Assembly: GCA_030673895.1 (NCBI GenBank)
Contig: JAUTCR010000058.1
Location: 1-64,000, forward strand
Reading direction: 5' to 3'
DNA: 64,000 nt
Origin: Verrucomicrobiota bacterium JB023
GTDB lineage: Bacteria > Verrucomicrobiota > Verrucomicrobiia > Verrucomicrobiales > Akkermansiaceae
This document shows, in pieces, positions 30,267 to 40,599 of this stretch. The notes under the pieces are model-generated. The model saw only the letters and a list, made by a program, of their open reading frames with translations. It was not told the origin of the DNA and did not search any database. Numbering within the stretch: position 1 is the first letter of the stretch; each line of letters begins with the position of its first letter. The position numbers were made by a program, and so were the translations under genes.

Positions 30267-32390
30267 TCACTCTGAAACCTGATAGAATTCGGAGGCGCCG
30301 AATCCGGTAGTGGTGAAGGTTGCTACACCTTCCAAGTCAGTCGTTGCAGTACCGAGTGTGAAAGGAAAATTCGACAGATCGGGCGAACTAAGAATACTGT
30401 ATGTCGTCTCTGGCAGCCCGGAGAAGACAATCGTAATCATTGGAGCGTTGGCCACCTCTTCATCGGGAGTGACCGTGAACGATATGATCACCGGCGGAGT
30501 CACCACGACAACATCAATCGAATAGACGTACGGTCCACCCGGTCCAGTCACCTCGAGGTTGTAGGTTGTCGGTCCGGTCGGCATGATGGGGATTTCATAA
30601 TCACCTGCCCCAGCCGAAATATCGATCGGGTTGCCATTGAGCGTCGCCCCAGTCGCCGCATCGCCGACTTGGACGAAGAGGGTGCCAGATCCACCGACGC
30701 TCACTTGTGTCGAATCGGCGTAGAAACCAAGGAAGGTATCCTCAGCCTCGTCAATAAAGGCTGCCGCCTGCGCTTCGATTTCTGCCTCGCTGAGCATCGA
30801 GGTGAAGATCGCAGCCTCGTCCAACCAACCATCGAAGAATTGCGAACCAAGCACCTTGTCTGCTCCGAGAATCCAATTACCCGCATTCGCTGCGACATTT
30901 CCTACCGTGGTGGTCGCGTAGAGATGGCCATTAAGATAGATCCGCACTTCCCGCGCAGTGGTCTCAGCAATGCCGTCTGGATCAGGATCCAAGACCATGT
31001 GCACAAGACAAGACGTGTCATCGAACAATGCCGAGGTATCAGCAACGACAATCTCTCCTCCGGACATCGACGTCACCAAACCGGCTGGACGTACTGCAAG
31101 AAGAGAACGCCCAACGACTCCGCTTCCTCCATCCGCATTACTGAGCAGCGTATCCACTTCGGTTCCGGGGAATTCAGACACCTTCATGACCGCAGCAAAG
31201 GTGTAGGCATTGCGCATATTGTAGGTGGCCGGAACAAGAATCCCTGCATCACCGTCGAAACGCACCGATCCACCAACTCCTCCAGAGCTTTCACCTTGGA
31301 CGAGAGGACCGACAATGTCGTCCGTGTGATTGCTGTTGCCAGAGTGGTCAATGATATAGCCAGTATCTGCAGGCTCTTCGAAGCGGTAGTAGAACTGGGG
31401 AGAAGAGGCCTTGATCGCGGTACTGAATGAATTATCCGCCTCCGCAGATGGGTCCACGACAATGACCTCAGCAGCGAGGTTTTCCGGGGTCTGCCCTGTC
31501 TTGGTGACGTCAATCTCGTAGGTGAAAGTCGAAGCGGGGCTCTCCGTCACCACCACCATGCCATCCCCGGGAACTTCATCACTCGCATCAAGAGCCAACA
31601 AGTCCGTTGTCCCGTCAGGGGTCGTCAAGGTTGCGGTGTCGACGGTCGTATCGAAGGTGATCGTCAGATCAATCGAATCCCCGGTGCTGATCAAATCATT
31701 CGAGAAAACCAAAGTGGAGTCAGTAATACCCGGGTCAATGGCCTCTCCTTGAATCCAGTAATTCATCTGGCGCGCAGTTGCCGTACCATGATTCGACGCC
31801 GTAATAGACGTTCGCCCGTCGTTAGGATCGAGAGGCGACCCGCTCTCACGATAAAAGAAACTGGTCAGAGAGCTACTACCTTGCTCGTAGGTAAAGAAGA
31901 AACCATAGGCATCATCCTCGTCAACGACGAGGGGAGTCGTCAGTTCGAAGGTCACATGAGAACCAACGGCAATCTCTTCGTTCAGGGTGAAAGTCTCGGA
32001 CGTTAGCGGCGTCACCTCCGTACCGATGTAGAGATCCTCTCCCGCCACCCGTCCCGACCCAGCGTTCCATTGGTCGGACGTGCCTTGGTAGATATGAAGC
32101 GTTATTTGATCGCCATCGAAAGTTTGCGCACCTGCCGACTCGATTGTCACGGAGTCGATTCGGAAGGTATCTCCGCCTCCATCGGGAACGAGGAACCGGT
32201 TCCCTCTCGCGTGATTGGCATTCGCATCAATGTCGAAAATTCGTGAACCAGTAACGCCAAAAGCGGTGGAAGTGGCGATCACTTGAGAGCCAGTAGGCTC
32301 GGTCGGTGACACCACCACATCGGCAGCGACAACTCCTGTTAGATTGGCAAGTATCAGGCAACTTGCTTTTTTATGACTTCTGACAAACAT
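30267..32390 (-). CDS. Secreted LamG-like jelly-roll protein with C-terminal module
   Basis: NAYTFAAVMKVSEFPGTEVDTLLSN ... DGWLDEAAIFTSMLSEAEIEAQAAAF; C-terminus TYSILSSPDLSNF...SEFYQVSE. Confidence 0.75.
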   Translation of the reverse strand: MFVRSHKKASCLILANLTGVVAADVVVSPTEPTGSQVIATSTAFGVTGSRIFDIDANANHARGNRFLVPDGGGDTFRIDSVTIESAGAQTFDGDQITLHIYQGTSDQWNAGSGRVAGEDLYIGTEVTPLTSETFTLNEEIAVGSHVTFELTTPLVVDEDDAYGFFFTYEQGSSSLTSFFYRESGSPLDPNDGRTSITASNHGTATARQMNYWIQGEAIDPGITDSTLVFSNDLISTGDSIDLTITFDTTVDTATLTTPDGTTDLLALDASDEVPGDGMVVVTESPASTFTYEIDVTKTGQTPENLAAEVIVVDPSAEADNSFSTAIKASSPQFYYRFEEPADTGYIIDHSGNSNHTDDIVGPLVQGESSGGVGGSVRFDGDAGILVPATYNMRNAYTFAAVMKVSEFPGTEVDTLLSNADGGSGVVGRSLLAVRPAGLVTSMSGGEIVVADTSALFDDTSCLVHMVLDPDPDGIAETTAREVRIYLNGHLYATTTVGNVAANAGNWILGADKVLGSQFFDGWLDEAAIFTSMLSEAEIEAQAAAFIDEAEDTFLGFYADSTQVSVGGSGTLFVQVGDAATGATLNGNPIDISAGAGDYEIPIMPTGPTTYNLEVTGPGGPYVYSIDVVVVTPPVIISFTVTPDEEVANAPMITIVFSGLPETTYSILSSPDLSNFPFTLGTATTDLEGVATFTTTGFGASEFYQVSE

Positions 32391-32862
32391 ATCGATAAGT
32401 GTTTCAGGTTGAATCCCATGAGGACCACCCTCAACCCTACCAAAGCAGTCAACAGGCCAAAGAAAAAAACGTTAAAGTTCTCGGCACTTTTGGCAAACCT
32501 TATGATTTATGTTCATTTTAAAACCTGTTTACGAAACATTCTGAATCAAAGCTTAGCGAGTCGCTTTTTAGTTTTTGCGACGCAGCCACTTTTAATTTCT
32601 GGATTGAGACGACGAGCTACGAAGCGACCGACTCGCGCTAGGCTTTACGAGAAGATGGCCAGCTCGAGATCAGCTTCATCCGACTCAAGTTCATTTTCCA
32701 TTCACCTAATCGCCCTTCATTCGAACGATTTTTTGCCCAATCCAGCGCCGAATAAGCAGGTGGTTCGGGAGGCGAAGATCAATTGGAATCGTCTTCGATC
32801 GGACAGATCGGAGAAGGCTTGATGAGACCGACTGCCTATCGAGCTCAGGATCCCCCACCCCA

Positions 32863-32911
32863 AAAAAAAGCCAGAAAGGTAGGTCTCTCTACCTCTTCTG
32901 GCCGTTTTTAA
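32863..32911 (-). terminator. Rho-independent terminator, A/T-flanked on both sides
   Basis: AAAAAAAA-GCCAGAAAGGTAG-GTCTCT-CTACCTCTTCTGGC-CGTTTTT; downstream of the minus-strand gene ending at 32942. Confidence 0.8.
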
Positions 32912-32941
32912 AATCGACTGTTCAATTGCGAATAACAATCG

Positions 32942-33658
32942 CTAGGACTCAACAGCGACAGGGAACGTGACCCCGTGATAATTGATTCGATTGAAGCGTG
33001 TGTCCCAGCTGAAGATACAGATTTCGCGTCGGGTCGGACGAAGCACCACCGTTGAGGCGCTTAGAATTTGCCACCGCTCTTTTTCTTCCATGTAGAAGTG
33101 GTAGCTGGTCGGAACGTTTTTGGACTTCTGCAGGTTGCGAGCCTCGAAGACTTCGATTTCCCCAGGCGACAAGTTGAGCTTCTCATCACCCAAGGTCACC
33201 GCCACTTTCTTGGGGCTAAGATTCATATAAAGGAAATCTCCACCCCGGAAATCGTTGAGGTCAAAGACCTTGCAATTAAAGACCATTCCCTCGCCGACCT
33301 TCTTTCCCGTTGGAGCGAAGATCAGCATCGCTTCCTTCACTGATTCACTGATTTTTGCTTGAGCAAAGGGAATGTAGGTCACTTCACCCGGCTTGTCCGG
33401 GTTCTCAACGCTCTTCACCATCTGGATCACTCCATCTGCCGGAATCTTCACCGGGGCGCTCATCGACCGCTTGGAAAGAACAACCTGCTGCAGCTTACCT
33501 CCTGCCAAGACATTGACAGGATTCTCCAGACCTTCGGGAATTCCAACGGTGAGAAACCAAGCCTTGCGACCTCTGACCTCACCGCTTCCTTCCTCGTCTT
33601 GTCCCAAAGCCACTCCAAAGAGGGCAAGCCAAATGGCAAAAATGATACGGTTTTTCAT
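32942..33658 (-). CDS. Secreted hypothetical protein, immediately downstream of the Verru_Chthon-like pseudopilin
   Basis: 238 aa with signal peptide MKNRIIFAIWLALFGVALG; 20-bp gap to the upstream gene. Confidence 0.7.
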   Translation of the reverse strand: MKNRIIFAIWLALFGVALGQDEEGSGEVRGRKAWFLTVGIPEGLENPVNVLAGGKLQQVVLSKRSMSAPVKIPADGVIQMVKSVENPDKPGEVTYIPFAQAKISESVKEAMLIFAPTGKKVGEGMVFNCKVFDLNDFRGGDFLYMNLSPKKVAVTLGDEKLNLSPGEIEVFEARNLQKSKNVPTSYHFYMEEKERWQILSASTVVLRPTRREICIFSWDTRFNRINYHGVTFPVAVES

Positions 33659-33678
33659 AAATCGTCAATGTCTAAGTC

Positions 33679-36600
33679 TCAGACCTCATTTTCACTCAAC
33701 CAGCGGAACGAGACAATCTTAAAGCGTCGGCCGAACTGGCGATTGACCTCGGTCAGCTCCCCGCTCTCGGTGAACGTGCCACTCTCGTCGACTTCACGGA
33801 AAGGAACCTCCGGGTCGTTCTCGCTATCGAGATACTCGGGCAGACGCTGAACGATCGCCTCACACCATGCCTGCGCTTCGACTTGACCGTTCCGGCTCAA
33901 GGATTCGCCATAGCCACGAATCCGAAACGTGTCGTCACGGACCGACATCGTATTCGCAATGGGTCGAAGCAAGTCAGACTGAATCACGTAGCCTGGAATT
34001 CCCGCAAAGCGCGAACCTTTCACTGCTTCAGGTGTGGAGAACTCATTGTCACCGAGGTCATTCGGCTCGATAAGAAACTCGGGATTACTCTTGAAGGGGT
34101 AGTTGATTGACTCCGCATCTGGCGCATCGTCATCGTAGTCAATCGCGCTCTGAAGCGCTCCCATCAGGCCCAAGTCATCGTTGGACAAACGCCGATTGAC
34201 GAACTCGGAGAAGTTCAGGAAAGGCCCCCTCAGCTTAACCTGCTTGACGCATTCCTCAGCAAGACGCTGGAGTTGATCATCATTAAGAAAACGCACCCCG
34301 GACCACCCTGAGAAACCGTCCGACATCCCCACCCCATATTCGGGATCGGTCATTTCCTCCGCAGAAAGCTCGGTCTCGAAGCGAGAGATGGCGATCCGCT
34401 GGCCAGAGGGAACTTCAAGGGGCGAAACTCGACCATCATCTCCTCGGACAACCAGCTTTCTCTCTCTGATTCCGGCGAAAAGGGAATACCAGGCCGCCAC
34501 CGATGTGCTGTTCACATTGAACATTCCATCTACCACGATATGCTTGGCGGCTTTCAAGTAGCCGTCTTCCGCAGCCAAGTCACTTTCCACCTCATTGCTG
34601 TCCCGACCCCCGTCATAGTATTTGTAACGGCTGTTGGCGATCTCCTCTCCGTCGACGAAACGGCTCAGATTCTCTTGCAGGCTCTGACCTGCGGAGGCTC
34701 CCGGTCGGACTTGGTCGGCTAACGATGAGACAAAGTAATCATCCCAAAGAGCATCATTGAGAAGGAACACGTGATCCCAGTAATCGTTGTAAGCCTTTGT
34801 ATCGTTCGTCTTGGTGTTCTGCCAATTCTGTCCACTCCGATCAGGGACGTCCTCACTCTTGGAATTGTCAATATAGCGATAAATATCGGTGCGCGGGAGC
34901 ATGGGGTGGATGAAGGAATTCCCGATGCCGGGCCCCGTCACGCCGCTCTGATAAGCGACTCTCTTGGTATCGGCAGCATGCAAGGACTCCTCGCCGGTAC
35001 TGGTGGTCCCCGTGCCGACGTAGGTTTTCGTGCTCAAGTGTGAGCCCATCACCTCGGGATTCATCCAGCCTGGATTGATGCGCATATTACTGAAGCCGGC
35101 CAAACTGCTGACGGGCGAAGTCGGCAGCTCGAGCGCCACAATTGAGGTCACCTTCTCGTAGGGGTTGGAGCCTGAACCCGCGAAGGAGCGAGTGCCCACC
35201 TGAGCAACGACCTTGGGCATCTCTGCCATTGATGTCGGCCCGAAATACATGACGTAAGGGTTATCAAGGCGCTGGGTATGCGCGATCTTGTCGTCTTCGG
35301 AAATATACATCCCGTTACCGAAATAGAATGGAGGCGAGTGAATCCAGTTTCTGGAGCGCCAGTCTTCGGCCCAGTCGATGCTTTCATAGTTGAACTCGGA
35401 AAGCCCCTTGAGCACCAGCTGGCAGAAAGCTACGGGGACGGGCTCCGAATCGGCGAATTGCCAACGCGCAATATTGGAGAGGCCCGGAGGCGTCATCGGA
35501 GTGTGGGTCTGGTCCTTTTGGAACCAATCGTTAGCGTAAGTGAGTGGAATGCCGCCGGAGTTGGTACTCCGGTCCCACCAAGTCTGCATGCAGAGGGAAC
35601 CGCCCGTGTTGCCCCAGTTGATATTACCACCCCAGTAGGAGTGAGAGAACTCCACGCTCAGGCCCGGATTTTCTCGCGAGCTGAATGAACCGTAATGTTT
35701 CTTCTCCCCTCCGATCGCGTTGGGATTAAAGCCTGGCACCAATTCAGCGCTTTGAGAATCGGAGCCAGAAGAAATATCCGAAGCATGGGAGAACACTTTG
35801 AACTCACCCGGGGCAAACGTGATGCTGCGGCCACCATTCGAGCGAAGCGTCGACTTGGTGTTGACCCCTTGGCTGTATCCGAACGCGCCGAAGGCACCGA
35901 GGTCGTCGGAATCTTGCACCAGCTCGTTACCGAGCCAAAATTGTCCTGAGTTCGGCAAAACCTTATAGGCCGAGGTCAACATCTGAAGGACGTTGTCACC
36001 GATCTGCATTTCAACATTATACGGATTCCAGAAAGTGAACACTGGGCTGTAAACGTGATAGCAGTCGTATTCCCCTCGAACCGTGGTGCTTGGTTGACTG
36101 ACCAAGCTATAAATAAAGGTGATCTTGGCCAGCAGCGGGACACGCCAGTAATTGTTTGATCCATCCCAACCAGTGGATTTGCCCAAATTCGTCGAGCTAA
36201 CCCACTCCGTCCATGGCTTGGAGCCCGACCATCGCAAGGAGCCGCCTCCACCGGTTTCTGCCACGGTGGCATCACTACTCTGCCGATACATGCGGTAGAA
36301 GTGCCTCATGTTCGTCCAAGATTGGAAGTGCCGGTTAGGGATCTGAGGACGCTTGGCTGTCAAATCCGAACTCATGGGGCGAATCGAGGGCTCCTGGTAG
36401 TCGCGACCCGCATTAAACCGGATGAAGTCCGGCAAATTTTCCTGCTCAAAAAGCAAGCTGAGATCTTTCTTCAGCTGGCCCGTCCGCACACTGGTCAGAA
36501 CACCTTTACTATGCGCCGTTAAGTCGAAGAAGTGACGCCGAACCTCCTTCGAGTCGACACCGGAAAGAGCCACTGTTTGCGCAGTCACCAAACGGGATTC

Positions 36601-37419
36601 CAAGTTTTCCTGCGACTCGAGAACTTCGAAACCCGGCAATCCAGCGACGCCCACTTCCCCAGTGTTTCCTTGGGAAGTCGCCCACTCATCTCCGGTCAGT
36701 TCCCGCTGCGTCGACGCCAAGGAAACAAGCGCACGGTGATTTTCCGGACCGATCCACCACGCGTGGCGCCCAGTCTCTCCCACACGATTACGATAAGCCC
36801 GCGTCACTTGGTCCGGATTCGTGGCGGCTGCTTCGCCGAGACTCCCCTCGCCAACCAACGTGATCCAGTTGGCATCCTCAGATGCCGTGAGCGGCGCATT
36901 GGGGTCTTCCTCAAGTTCTTCAGGGAGGGAAAGCAGCCAACGGCGGAACATGTTTTGGCGCCCTTGCCCATAGGTATCCTGAATGCTCAAGGCCCGACCT
37001 TCACGCTCAGGGGGAGAATAATCATCGTTCAACCAGTTCCCCCAAGCATCATAGACACCCAACCAGCGGGATTGCTCTACACCGTCGATTTCCTCCGTCT
37101 CAACATTCTGGTCGTAGAGAGCGGACTCCATACTGATCCGTGTGTCCGGGCCCATCTGCTGCTGCAATTCACCCAACGCCACCATTAGAGCCAATCGTGC
37201 GTTAGCCCGCGCCTCTTGAAACGACTGACTCGTCGAGGAAGAACGTAGCGTGACTGCTGAAAGAGAAAGCAATCCGATGGCAACCATGGAGAGGAGCACC
37301 ATCATCGTGACTACGACGATCAGCGAGAAACCCGGACGGCCACCCCTCTTTGAGCTGCCGCCAGTCAATCTCGCCGACTGACCATTGTGTAATATTCGGA
37401 ATCTGGTGGAAATTTTCAT
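33679..37419 (-). CDS. Verru_Chthon cassette protein A-like giant pseudopilin
   Basis: GRPGFSLIVVVTMMVLLSMVAIGLLSLSAVTLRSSS...ARANARLALMVALGELQQQMGPDTRIS: type IV pilin-like N-terminus and conserved ANARLALMLALGELQ block. Confidence 0.85.
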   Translation of the reverse strand: MKISTRFRILHNGQSARLTGGSSKRGGRPGFSLIVVVTMMVLLSMVAIGLLSLSAVTLRSSSTSQSFQEARANARLALMVALGELQQQMGPDTRISMESALYDQNVETEEIDGVEQSRWLGVYDAWGNWLNDDYSPPEREGRALSIQDTYGQGRQNMFRRWLLSLPEELEEDPNAPLTASEDANWITLVGEGSLGEAAATNPDQVTRAYRNRVGETGRHAWWIGPENHRALVSLASTQRELTGDEWATSQGNTGEVGVAGLPGFEVLESQENLESRLVTAQTVALSGVDSKEVRRHFFDLTAHSKGVLTSVRTGQLKKDLSLLFEQENLPDFIRFNAGRDYQEPSIRPMSSDLTAKRPQIPNRHFQSWTNMRHFYRMYRQSSDATVAETGGGGSLRWSGSKPWTEWVSSTNLGKSTGWDGSNNYWRVPLLAKITFIYSLVSQPSTTVRGEYDCYHVYSPVFTFWNPYNVEMQIGDNVLQMLTSAYKVLPNSGQFWLGNELVQDSDDLGAFGAFGYSQGVNTKSTLRSNGGRSITFAPGEFKVFSHASDISSGSDSQSAELVPGFNPNAIGGEKKHYGSFSSRENPGLSVEFSHSYWGGNINWGNTGGSLCMQTWWDRSTNSGGIPLTYANDWFQKDQTHTPMTPPGLSNIARWQFADSEPVPVAFCQLVLKGLSEFNYESIDWAEDWRSRNWIHSPPFYFGNGMYISEDDKIAHTQRLDNPYVMYFGPTSMAEMPKVVAQVGTRSFAGSGSNPYEKVTSIVALELPTSPVSSLAGFSNMRINPGWMNPEVMGSHLSTKTYVGTGTTSTGEESLHAADTKRVAYQSGVTGPGIGNSFIHPMLPRTDIYRYIDNSKSEDVPDRSGQNWQNTKTNDTKAYNDYWDHVFLLNDALWDDYFVSSLADQVRPGASAGQSLQENLSRFVDGEEIANSRYKYYDGGRDSNEVESDLAAEDGYLKAAKHIVVDGMFNVNSTSVAAWYSLFAGIRERKLVVRGDDGRVSPLEVPSGQRIAISRFETELSAEEMTDPEYGVGMSDGFSGWSGVRFLNDDQLQRLAEECVKQVKLRGPFLNFSEFVNRRLSNDDLGLMGALQSAIDYDDDAPDAESINYPFKSNPEFLIEPNDLGDNEFSTPEAVKGSRFAGIPGYVIQSDLLRPIANTMSVRDDTFRIRGYGESLSRNGQVEAQAWCEAIVQRLPEYLDSENDPEVPFREVDESGTFTESGELTEVNRQFGRRFKIVSFRWLSENEV

Positions 37420-37704
37420 CGCGGGTCTACTGGCTAGGTTTTTGCAAAAAGCTTCTAAGAAATTCAGTGCAGAATATAGGCCAACTTCACAGCTCCTTTA
37501 CAATTCTGCCACCTACCTAATTGTTAATAGCTTATATCGCTATACAGAAATGCCGGATGCAGCTCAACCTTTTTTTGTATTCACACCGGAGTGACAATTG
37601 ATAGCCCCTCCCTTAAGCGCGGAAGACTTCTCCTGGGCTCGAACCGCTTAAAAAAGATCAGCTTAAGGCGCAGCTCGATGCTCGCGATTGATTCGGGAAC
37701 AAAA

Positions 37705-37730
37705 AAACGGGACTCTTTCGAGCCCCGTTT
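37705..37730 (-). terminator. Rho-independent terminator for the minus-strand LTD/Calx-beta-like gene
   Basis: On the minus strand AAACGGGGCTC-GAAA-GAGTCCCGTTTTTTT. Confidence 0.75.
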
Positions 37731-37758
37731 CTTAAGAAATGGTTTTGGAAACCTTCGA

Positions 37759-40485
37759 TCAAGAGGTTGGAGCGTCCGCGCCGGCTTCCTGAATGAGATA
37801 GTAGGTCTCATCTGCATCAAGTGGCGCCTCATCGACATAGGTTCCCGAGGAGATGCCCTCGTCGCTCGCTTGAATTGTCCAAGTTTGCAGGTCCGTGCTC
37901 CGGTAAACGTCCGACAGTCCTGTCGCACTAAAGTCGATCGTAACTGTGCCAGCCACATTCGAAATCGAAGAGATCGAGACCGAGTAATCGCTCACGGCCG
38001 ACTCGGCATAGAAGCCAAGGTAGTTGGTATCGCCCGTCGCGGCATTTTCAACCGTCTCGAGGTCCACTGCCGCCCACACGGAGGCAAAATCGGTGATATT
38101 AGAACCCGCATTCGTGTTCCATCCTGTTCCGGAATTGAGACGAACATAGCTTGTGTCCGCTCCTTCATTACCGGTTTCGGTAAAGCTCAGAACATCAACG
38201 ATATTGGCTGGATCGATTGGACCACTGTAGATCACCAGGGAATCATTGCCGTTATGATTCACAATTCCCGTTTGGTAATCTGAAACAATTTCCGGCACTA
38301 CAGCACTGGAGTTCGATATGACGATTGTCTGTCCCGCTTCCAACGTAATTTCCGACAGGTCATAGACCCCTCCGGCTCCACCTGTTGCGGTTTTCCAGTC
38401 TTCGGTCGTGTCATTACTCCACCTCGTCAAGCTCCAGCCATCGAGTGAGATTGTTGAGGAACCAATATTGGTGATTTCAACGTGTTTGTTGTTGCTACTC
38501 CCTTCGTAATATTGCGTGAAGACAATATCCGCCGCGCTACTCGTATCGGATGGATCCGTGATTTCGAGAGATCCGTTACCGTTGAGGTAATTGGAGGCTA
38601 GTGCGACGAGCTCAACGTCAATCGTTCCATCGGCAGTGCTGTTGTTCACCGCGTCCAAAGGGAAAGAGACTTGGCTGCTTCCCGCTGAGATAACACCTGA
38701 AACTTCAGCCAATCCCTCGAAACCATCATTCACCAGGAGCTTGCTTGGATTTCCACTAAAGAGAGTGACAGTGACATCCGATGAGGCGGCCGACGGCAAG
38801 GTCACGGTTGCGGTCGCAACACCCTCACCATCTTCCTCTGAAACCGAAGATGAACTGAAGGAAATCGACAACGCATCGGTCACATCACAAAACGGGCCGC
38901 CTTCGGCAAATGTTCCCGGGGAGAAGGTTTCCGCGAATGGAGAAACCCCTGAATGAGATGTGTATGAACCAGGCACGAGGTCCATCGCAAGATTGAGAGA
39001 TTCTCCAAGCTCGGGGGGCACGGGAAGATCCATTGAGAAGACCTCGGCATCGCTGTCATCCAGAAGAGTCACGAAATCATTGCCATCTCCCGACAAGAAC
39101 AGGCTATTTGTCTCACGTGAGGATCCGGTCACTTGCGCCGTCCCAAACATTCCAGCGAGCGTCCCATCAGTGACCCCGCCACCGAACACGACAATCGCGC
39201 AATCGGGGTCAAGCACGGTTCCTTCGCGAAAGCGATGGATGCCATCGTCACTGAAATCCGTTCCAGCATTTTCGACAAGGTAATATCCGGAGAGATCGAT
39301 TGGTGATTCGGTGACATTGACAATTTCAATAAACTGATCGGCGTCGTCGACCGTTCCGTCCTGATTGGCATCTTCACCGACATCGCCATAATAAACCTCG
39401 TTAATGACGAGAGTGTAGGCGTCAGAATCGTCGTTAACGGTAAGAAGGGCCTCCGCTCCGATAGCGCCGCTGGCTGTGACCGCAATTGTGACGTCCTGCG
39501 AGCCATCCGGCCAGCCGTCGTCGATGGCATCAATTTGAAAGGTTTCTGAAGTATCCCCTGCGAAGATTGTCACCGAAGATCCGGCGATCGCCTCGGACTC
39601 GTCTGAGGAGCTGATTGTGATTTCGAGATCAACGTCGAGTGAACTATCGATACTGACCGTTCCCGTTGAAGCGCCGAAGTCATCATCCTCATCAATCACA
39701 TTTGGACTCAAGACCAGTGAGAGCGTCAATGGAGGAGGATTAGCCCCCCCGGGGGTGTCCTTGGTATTTTGAAGGATTACAGGATCATCAGCCAATTCAC
39801 TTCCGAAATCGCCCATCAGCCAAGTCGCTCCCCCGTCTCCACCTCGGAAGACATGAGCCGGGACAAAGGTTCCATTCGGCCCAACGTCTTGCCCACCAAG
39901 AGTGGATGCGTAGAACTCATCCCCGCTATCAGGAGTTGCAACCAGGCTCACTGCGTCGACGACGGAAGACCAAGGGTTGACATCCAAAGTTCCGTCATCA
40001 TCCGTATCAAGATCGTCGGCCAGCAAACCGGTAAAGTTTTCAACGAGAAGGTGCGTAACATTGTCGCCATTCTCAAAAACCAGAGAGGCTCCGGCGAGGT
40101 CGGGGATAGCAGACAATTCGGCAGTTCCGTCCCCATCGGCATCAATGTTGAGCTCCGTTGAATTCGCCACGAGGAAGTAATCGCCGGCGGCTAATGAAAC
40201 ATCAGGTAGTGAAAGCACGGACTCAATCGTGCCACTCCCACTTGCCCCGTCGCCAATGACAATGTAGGAGTAGTTTACCAAGCTGACCGCGTCTGCCCCA
40301 GTGTTATAAAGCTCGAAATACTCATGGGTGTCACCAGATGGGTCGTCGATTCTAACTTCATTGATAACGACCTGAGCCCCAGCGGAGCCAAATCCCGCGG
40401 CAAAGGCGAAAATGGGGAGGATTTTACTTTTCATTTTACGTTCTCGTTTCAGGCCAGGTGAGTGACCTCGGCATAGAAATGCCAA
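37759..40485 (-). CDS. Secreted lamin-tail-domain / Calx-beta-like protein
   Basis: VVINEVRIDDPSGDTHEYFELYNTGADAVSLVNYSYIV, LVINEVYYGDVG...DQFIEIVNVTESPIDLSGYYL and HVEITNIGSSTISLDGWSL: three LTD-like repeats; ISFSSSSVSEEDGEGVATATVTL Calx-beta-like. Confidence 0.8.
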   Translation of the reverse strand: MAFLCRGHSPGLKRERKMKSKILPIFAFAAGFGSAGAQVVINEVRIDDPSGDTHEYFELYNTGADAVSLVNYSYIVIGDGASGSGTIESVLSLPDVSLAAGDYFLVANSTELNIDADGDGTAELSAIPDLAGASLVFENGDNVTHLLVENFTGLLADDLDTDDDGTLDVNPWSSVVDAVSLVATPDSGDEFYASTLGGQDVGPNGTFVPAHVFRGGDGGATWLMGDFGSELADDPVILQNTKDTPGGANPPPLTLSLVLSPNVIDEDDDFGASTGTVSIDSSLDVDLEITISSSDESEAIAGSSVTIFAGDTSETFQIDAIDDGWPDGSQDVTIAVTASGAIGAEALLTVNDDSDAYTLVINEVYYGDVGEDANQDGTVDDADQFIEIVNVTESPIDLSGYYLVENAGTDFSDDGIHRFREGTVLDPDCAIVVFGGGVTDGTLAGMFGTAQVTGSSRETNSLFLSGDGNDFVTLLDDSDAEVFSMDLPVPPELGESLNLAMDLVPGSYTSHSGVSPFAETFSPGTFAEGGPFCDVTDALSISFSSSSVSEEDGEGVATATVTLPSAASSDVTVTLFSGNPSKLLVNDGFEGLAEVSGVISAGSSQVSFPLDAVNNSTADGTIDVELVALASNYLNGNGSLEITDPSDTSSAADIVFTQYYEGSSNNKHVEITNIGSSTISLDGWSLTRWSNDTTEDWKTATGGAGGVYDLSEITLEAGQTIVISNSSAVVPEIVSDYQTGIVNHNGNDSLVIYSGPIDPANIVDVLSFTETGNEGADTSYVRLNSGTGWNTNAGSNITDFASVWAAVDLETVENAATGDTNYLGFYAESAVSDYSVSISSISNVAGTVTIDFSATGLSDVYRSTDLQTWTIQASDEGISSGTYVDEAPLDADETYYLIQEAGADAPTS

Positions 40486-40599
40486 GAGGAACTCGGAATG
40501 GCCAACTCCGATCTCCGCTCACAGGTGACGAATCCGTCACCCCTTAAGGATCACCACTGCCGCGCGGACGCGCCAATGGGCATGTCTGGGGGAAAATCT

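Noticed and set aside
32373-32822. 149-aa plus-strand ORF in an AT-rich gap
   Set aside because: No signal peptide or domain; probably the promoter region of the minus-strand LamG gene; composition looks non-coding.
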